From contig QKHF01000121.1 in the NCBI GenBank assembly GCA_003250135.1, forward strand, positions 1-10,060: a stretch of DNA of 10,060 nt. The letters are read 5' to 3'. This document shows, piece after piece, positions 7,194 to 10,060 of this stretch. The notes below the pieces were generated by a model, which searched no databases, was not told where the DNA came from, and worked only from the letters and a program-made list of their open reading frames with translations. The translations under genes were made by a program, and so were the position numbers. Positions within the stretch are counted from its first letter, which is position 1, and the number at the start of each line of letters is the position of its first letter. Source of the stretch: Paracoccaceae bacterium (GTDB lineage: Bacteria; Pseudomonadota; Alphaproteobacteria; Rhodobacterales; Rhodobacteraceae).

Positions 7194-7618
7194 AGCCCCA
7201 ACACATTTCTCAAGTCGCGCTCGCGGGTCATCAGGTCCGCGAGCGTGTATTTATCGAACACTGCGTGAAACGCCTCCAACGCCTCGCGGAAGATGCGGCG
7301 CGCCTTGCAGGCCGGAGTGATGACGCAGAGGCCGGACGCGTTGAAGCACTCCACCAATGCGCCGTTGTCTTCGGTGGCGCGCATGACGTCGCCGAGGTTG
7401 ATCTCTTCTGGCGGGCGCGCCAGCCGCAAGCCCCCGGCCCGCCCTCGCGAGGTGACCAGAAACCCGGCGGAGGACAGGCTCCATACGACCTTGGTCAGGT
7501 GGCTTTTCGAGACGCGATAACGCTCCGCGACATCCTCGATCCGGCAGGGCTTTTCGCCCTGCAACGCGGCGAAGATCAGAACGCGGAGCGCATAGTCGCT
7601 ATGGGTGGTCACGCGCAT
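7181..7618 (-). CDS. nsrR: Rrf2-family iron-sulfur regulator, NsrR-like
   Basis: A 145-residue DNA-binding repressor. The N-terminal winged helix-turn-helix has the Rrf2 opening MRVTTHSDYALRVLIFAAL, a recognition segment VSKSHLTKVVWSLSSAGFL (36-54) and the wing SRGRAGGLRLAR (57-68). Three cysteines, Cys91, Cys98 and Cys104, sit in ECF...LCVITPACK in the NsrR pattern, and Asp8 matches the fourth cluster ligand known for Streptomyces NsrR. The tail FDKYTLADL is also NsrR-like. NsrR binds a [4Fe-4S] cluster that nitric oxide destroys, releasing DNA and derepressing NO-response genes. IscR is less likely because of the cysteine spacing and the ITPAC block. It is the last gene of a minus-strand cassette, starting four bases after the 33-residue peptide gene. 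The palindrome at 8440-8456 is the obvious candidate operator, so it probably controls its own operon. Confidence 0.85.
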   Translation of the reverse strand: MRVTTHSDYALRVLIFAALQGEKPCRIEDVAERYRVSKSHLTKVVWSLSSAGFLVTSRGRAGGLRLARPPEEINLGDVMRATEDNGALVECFNASGLCVITPACKARRIFREALEAFHAVFDKYTLADLMTRERDLRNVLGLEPA

Positions 7619-7622
7619 GGCG

Positions 7623-7724
7623 TCACCGGATCAGCTCGATCGCGCCCCAGATCCAGAGCGGCGCAGGCGCGCCGAGCCAGATTGCGGCGACGAGGACGAT
7701 TTTTGTAAGGCGTTCGTGGATCAT
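7623..7724 (-). CDS. Small single-helix membrane peptide (33 aa), unknown function
   Basis: An overlooked-size reading frame of 33 codons, from ATG (7722-7724) to TGA (7623-7625). The N-terminus MIHERLTK is polar and basic. It is followed by one hydrophobic helix of about 22 residues rich in Trp, Ala and Leu, with PAP near the middle (APAPLWIW), ending ELIR. A GAGA ribosome-binding-like element lies about eight bases upstream. The stop codon is four bases before the nsrR-like ATG, and the frame fits between two genes of the same strand, which suggests a translated and coupled gene. Such peptides often act as small subunits of membrane complexes, but I recognise no family; it does not resemble CydX. 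Existence is inferred from position, start signal and composition, not from homology. Confidence 0.6.
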   Translation of the reverse strand: MIHERLTKIVLVAAIWLGAPAPLWIWGAIELIR

Positions 7725-7763
7725 GACTGGTCTCATTCTGGATGGCGCGGGCGGCGCGCCGGG

Positions 7764-7985
7764 TTAGATATTCAGAACCAGATATCCGGCGCTGAGCGCG
7801 AAGAACGCGCCATAGCCGATGACGAACGCGGCCTGCACGGCTCGCAGGACTGTGCGCGAGACCGGGTCCTTGGTCTGGATCTCAAAGATCCCCTGCTCCT
7901 TTCGGACCTCGCCCGCCTGCGCGGCGATCCAGGTGGCCATGAAGGCGACGGCGGCGATCAGGGCGATAATGACGACGATTTGCAT
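7764..7985 (-). CDS. Small two-helix membrane protein (73 aa), unknown function
   Basis: A 73-residue protein with two predicted membrane helices: about residues 2-22 (QIVVIIALIAAVAFMATWIAA) and about 49-71 (AVQAAFVIGYGAFFALSAGY). They are joined by a charged loop, GEVRKEQGIFEIQTKDPVSR. The loop carries five Arg/Lys residues against four acidic ones, so by the positive-inside rule a hairpin with both ends outside is slightly favoured. There are no cysteines or histidines, so it is not itself a metal or haem protein. The ribosome-binding site AGGAGG lies five bases before the ATG, one of the strongest in the window, so it is very likely translated. It sits 29 bp after the truncated haemoglobin gene and 39 bp before the 33-residue peptide gene, in one apparent operon. 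I recognise no family; size and topology recall small accessory subunits of respiratory enzymes such as NorF, but there is no sequence match I can defend. Confidence 0.85.
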   Translation of the reverse strand: MQIVVIIALIAAVAFMATWIAAQAGEVRKEQGIFEIQTKDPVSRTVLRAVQAAFVIGYGAFFALSAGYLVLNI

Positions 7986-8014
7986 TGCGACCTCCTATGT
8001 CTCGCAAACTTGTC

Positions 8015-8401
8015 TCAGGCGATGCGGGCGAAGACGGGCGGCTGGCCGTCCCGCGTCTCCAGGCAGGCGGCGGCGAGGCTCTGTGCGATCCGCTCCGCCT
8101 TGTCGATCATGTCGGCGGCGGTGGCGGGATCGGCGATTTCCCGCGCAGTCTCGCGCCAGAGCGCCAGCCAATCCTCGAACAACGCGGCGTCCAGGCCCGG
8201 AAGCTTCTGATGCGCGGGAACCGGACGCCCCTTGTACCGACCGGACGTATTCAGAACCGAGTGCCAGAAATCCACCATCCGGGGCAGATGCGCGTTCCAG
8301 TCCCGCACATGCCCGGCGAAGACCGGACCGAGGCGCGGATGGTTGAGGGCCCGCACGTAAAACGTCTCGACCACGTCGAGGATCATTTCTTCAGGAACCA
8401 T
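8015..8401 (-). CDS. Group III truncated haemoglobin
   Basis: A 128-residue haem protein of the 2-on-2 globin fold, group III, full length. The key positions line up with Campylobacter jejuni Ctb: Tyr15 (B10) in ETFYVRAL, His38 (E7) in DWNAHLPRMVDFW, the proximal haem ligand His64 (F8) in PVPAHQKLPGL, and Trp78 (G8) in EDWLALW. The blocks HPRLGPVF and NTSGRYKG are also group III signatures. Ctb has been linked to peroxide or NO chemistry and low-oxygen respiration; the exact reaction of this family is unsettled. The ATG at 8399-8401 has AAGGAGG six bases upstream. It is the first gene of a cassette ending with an NsrR-like regulator, and a palindrome sits about 38 bp upstream, so NO- or redox-dependent control is inferred. 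No reductase partner is encoded next to it. Confidence 0.94.
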   Translation of the reverse strand: MVPEEMILDVVETFYVRALNHPRLGPVFAGHVRDWNAHLPRMVDFWHSVLNTSGRYKGRPVPAHQKLPGLDAALFEDWLALWRETAREIADPATAADMIDKAERIAQSLAAACLETRDGQPPVFARIA

Positions 8402-8439
8402 CTGAGCCTCCTTCGTTGCGCGCCCGACCCTGTTTTTTA

Positions 8440-8456
8440 ATTCATATAATATGAAT
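8440..8456. promoter_or_regulatory. 17-bp palindrome, candidate operator for the NsrR-like regulator
   Basis: ATTCATATAATATGAAT is a perfect inverted repeat around one central base, in the only AT-rich patch of the window and about 38 bp upstream of the truncated haemoglobin start. Rrf2 repressors of the NsrR type bind AT-rich dyads with ATGCAT-like half-sites of similar size. Assignment to this regulator is inference from position, symmetry and the linked regulator gene. Confidence 0.6.
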
Positions 8457-8714
8457 AATTTATTGAGCCCGCGGATTCAAGCCCATGCGCAAAAAATTTT
8501 GCTGCACCGCGGAAGGAAAGCAGCGACCAATTGGCGCTGCGATCATCTCAACGGCGCCCGCCGTCATCCAAACGTCTGAGACCATGCAATTTTTCGATTT
8601 GCTGCGGCGCCATCGCGCCGCGGAAGGCGCGAACTTGCTCCACCCTCCCCAATCGCGTAGCGAACGCAAAGCTACCCATTGGAGTGGGGCGGCTCATCAA
8701 TCTGACGAACGCGA

Positions 8715-8731
8715 AGCGTCGAAGCGACGCT
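8715..8731 (+). other. Short hairpin just upstream of the gap ribosome-binding site
   Basis: AGCGTCG (8715-8721) and CGACGCT (8725-8731) form a perfect 7-bp stem with an AAG loop. It ends five bases before GGAG (8737-8740), the ribosome-binding site of gap. It could shape mRNA stability or translation of gap. It may also be chance in GC-rich DNA. Confidence 0.35.
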
Positions 8732-8748
8732 GCAACGGAGATGACGAC

Positions 8749-9765
8749 ATGACTGTGCGCGTGGCGATTAGCGGTTTCGGGCGGATCGGGCGCCTTGTGC
8801 TCCGGGCGATCGCGGATTCGGGACGAACCGACATCGAGATGGTCGCGATCAACAATCGCGCGCCGATCGAAACCGCCACGCACCTGTTCCGCTATGACTC
8901 CACCCATGGACGCTACGGGAAGCCGGTGACGGTTGGCGAGGACTCCTTCGACATCGGCTTTGGCCCGATCGCCTACACCCGCTTCACCGACCCCACGCAG
9001 TGCCGCTGGGCCGAGATGGATATCGACATCGTGCTGGAGTGCACCGGCAAATTCACCGACCGCGAGGACGCGGCGGTGCATCTGGCGGCGGGGGCCAAGC
9101 GCGTTCTGGTCTCGGCCCCGTCCAAGGGCGCGGACGCCACCATCGTCTACGGCGTCAGCAACGCCGCCCTGACGCCCGATGCGACGGTGATCTCCTCCGC
9201 CTCATGCACCACAAACTGCCTGGCCCCGGTCGCCAAGGTCCTGCATGAGAATATCGGCATCCAGCAGGGCTTCATGACCACGATCCACGCCTATACCGGC
9301 GATCAGAACACGCTGGACGCGACGCACAAGGATCTCTACCGCGCCCGCACCGCGGCGGCCTCTCTGGTGCCGACCAAGACGGGCGCCGCGAAGGCGGTCG
9401 GGCTGGTGCTGCCCGAGCTTGACGGCCGGCTGGACGGCGTCGCGATGCGCGTGCCGACCCCGAATGTCTCGGCGGTCGACCTGAAGTTCACCGCGGCGCG
9501 CGAAACCTCGGCCGAGGAGATCAACGCCCTGATGCGCGCGGCCGCGGACGGCCCGATGAAGGGCATTCTCGGCTACACCGACGAAAAACTCGTCTCCATC
9601 GACTTCAACCACGATCCCCATTCGGCCGTGTTCCACACCGAGCAGACCCGCGTGATGGGCGGACAGTTCTGCCGCGTGCTGGCGTGGTACGACAATGAGT
9701 GGGGCTTCTCCAACCGCATGGTCGACCTCGCCGCCGCCATTGGCGAGGTGATGACGGACGCCTGA
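8749..9765 (+). CDS. gap: Type I glyceraldehyde-3-phosphate dehydrogenase
   Basis: A 338-residue cytosolic enzyme that oxidises glyceraldehyde-3-phosphate to 1,3-bisphosphoglycerate with a nicotinamide cofactor, in glycolysis and gluconeogenesis. The Rossmann motif GFGRIGRL (9-16) opens the protein. The catalytic block SSASCTTNCLAPV holds Cys153, and His180 follows in TTIHAYTGDQ. The phosphate-site segment LVPTKTGAAKAVG and the C-terminal WYDNEWGFSNRMVDLA are intact. The cofactor-specificity position reads VAINNRAP, with Asn36 where NAD-specific enzymes have Asp (usually VAINDL). This could relax specificity toward NADP. The residues are not those of erythrose-4-phosphate dehydrogenase, which carries Glu there. 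The start is ATG at 8749-8751, with GGAG eight bases upstream. The frame stays open for 88 codons further upstream, but that part is unlike any GAPDH and is excluded. tkt lies upstream on the same strand beyond the haemoglobin cassette. Confidence 0.97.
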   Translation: MTVRVAISGFGRIGRLVLRAIADSGRTDIEMVAINNRAPIETATHLFRYDSTHGRYGKPVTVGEDSFDIGFGPIAYTRFTDPTQCRWAEMDIDIVLECTGKFTDREDAAVHLAAGAKRVLVSAPSKGADATIVYGVSNAALTPDATVISSASCTTNCLAPVAKVLHENIGIQQGFMTTIHAYTGDQNTLDATHKDLYRARTAAASLVPTKTGAAKAVGLVLPELDGRLDGVAMRVPTPNVSAVDLKFTAARETSAEEINALMRAAADGPMKGILGYTDEKLVSIDFNHDPHSAVFHTEQTRVMGGQFCRVLAWYDNEWGFSNRMVDLAAAIGEVMTDA

Positions 9766-9795
9766 CGCGCGAGCCAGGGCGAGAACAATCAGGCT

Positions 9796-9813
9796 CCGCC
9801 GGGACGCCGGCGG
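9796..9813 (+). terminator. GC-rich hairpin after gap
   Basis: CCGCCGG (9796-9802) and CCGGCGG (9807-9813) form a perfect 7-bp stem with a GACG loop, 30 bp after the gap stop and 20 bp before the next start codon. No T-run follows, so it may only stabilise the gap mRNA end or attenuate read-through into the next gene. Confidence 0.3.
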
Positions 9814-9832
9814 GCAAGACGGGAGCGAACGC

Positions 9833-10060
9833 ATGGGGCGGGTCCGGCGCCAATGGTCGGTGAAGGCGGCGACGCTTGCTCTGGTCGTGGCGACCTGCCT
9901 GGCCTCTACGCTTCCTGCTCAAGCGCAGTTCAACCCCTGCGTCCGTCCGCAGCGCCCGCTCCTGCCGATTCAGGGCAGCGTTATGAGCAAGGCCGAGCGG
10001 AACAGCATTCTTCTGCAATACTCGCGCTATTTCGACGACCTGTCCCGCTATATGCGCTGC
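9833..10060 (+). CDS. Secreted protein of unknown function, N-terminal part
   Basis: Exactly 76 codons are present and the gene runs off the right edge. The N-terminus is a classical Sec signal peptide: basic residues (MGRVRRQWSVK), a hydrophobic core (AATLALVVATCLAS, about 12-25) and a cleavage site after LPAQAQ-like residues (AQA before QF, about position 31). The mature part starts QFNPCVRPQRPLLPIQG and continues with a charged helix, MSKAERNSILLQYSRYFDDL. Cys36 and Cys76 would be in the mature protein and could form a disulfide. A lipobox is not seen at the cleavage site. GGGAG lies seven bases before the ATG. It follows gap by 67 bp on the same strand and might be co-transcribed. I recognise no family, and the domain content after residue 76 is unknown. 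Confidence 0.8.
   Translation, partial: MGRVRRQWSVKAATLALVVATCLASTLPAQAQFNPCVRPQRPLLPIQGSVMSKAERNSILLQYSRYFDDLSRYMRC

Larger units (their letters stand above)
8402..8748. promoter_or_regulatory. Divergent regulatory region between the haemoglobin operon and gap
   Basis: This 347-bp stretch holds no gene I can support. Near the haemoglobin gene is an AT-rich patch (about 8430-8464) with a 17-bp palindrome. A minus-strand promoter candidate is TTGAAT (8475-8480), 17 bp, TATTCA (8452-8457), which would put the operator over the -10 and start site. The gap side contains an imperfect duplication, TTTGCTGC followed by CCGCGGAAGG (8498-8516 and 8598-8627). It also has a hairpin GCGGCGC-CATC-GCGCCGC (8604-8621) and a second hairpin just before the gap ribosome-binding site. 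No clear plus-strand promoter for gap was found. Confidence 0.5.

Noticed and set aside
8445..8450. Perfect TATAAT on the plus strand as the gap promoter
   Set aside because: No -35-like hexamer lies 16-18 bp upstream, it is about 300 bp from gap, and the bases are explained by the symmetric palindrome.
8463..8480. TTGA...TCAA resembling an FNR box in front of the globin operon
   Set aside because: The half-sites are 10 bp apart instead of 6, and the inner bases do not match TTGAT-N4-ATCAA.
8485..8748. An 88-codon N-terminal extension of gap
   Set aside because: The extension shows no GAPDH-like sequence, while the ATG at 8749 has a ribosome-binding site and gives the standard N-terminus before the Rossmann motif.

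Overview
The window is high-GC chromosomal DNA from an alphaproteobacterium. This is inferred from three things: the order zauP-zapA, 6S RNA, 5-formyltetrahydrofolate cyclo-ligase; the YmdB-type phosphoesterase next to a yebC gene; and a tkt/gap neighbourhood, all typical of that class. A closer placement (Rhodobacterales, Maricaulales or Caulobacterales) cannot be settled from this sequence. No tRNA, rRNA, CRISPR array, transposase or phage gene was seen.

Left block (1-4833, all on the minus strand). Read in transcription order: zauP-like coiled-coil gene, zapA (Z-ring positioning), 6S RNA, 5-formyltetrahydrofolate cyclo-ligase, YmdB-family phosphodiesterase, SLC13 permease with two RCK_C domains, and the N-terminal 170 codons of yebC, which leaves the window. 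Most spacings are short. The 6S RNA has its own sigma70-like promoter and runs toward the cyclo-ligase, as ssrS-ygfA does in many proteobacteria.

Centre (4834-5128) is a divergent promoter region between zauP-zapA and tkt. It carries an inverted pair of TTGACCCGC elements.

Right block (5129-10060). Transketolase (tkt) and type I GAPDH (gap) lie on the plus strand, followed by the start of a secreted protein. Between tkt and gap, on the opposite strand, sits a compact cassette: a group III truncated haemoglobin, a 73-residue two-helix membrane protein, a 33-residue single-helix membrane peptide and an Rrf2/NsrR-like iron-sulfur regulator. A 17-bp palindrome in the only AT-rich stretch of the window lies just upstream of the haemoglobin gene. 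The simplest reading is a self-regulated nitric-oxide or redox-responsive operon placed between two carbon-metabolism genes. Its two small membrane proteins match nothing I recognise and are the best candidates for something undescribed. Also notable are Asn36 in GAPDH, where NAD-specific enzymes carry Asp, and a near-perfect 27-nt inverted repeat that holds the zapA stop codon and touches the 6S promoter.
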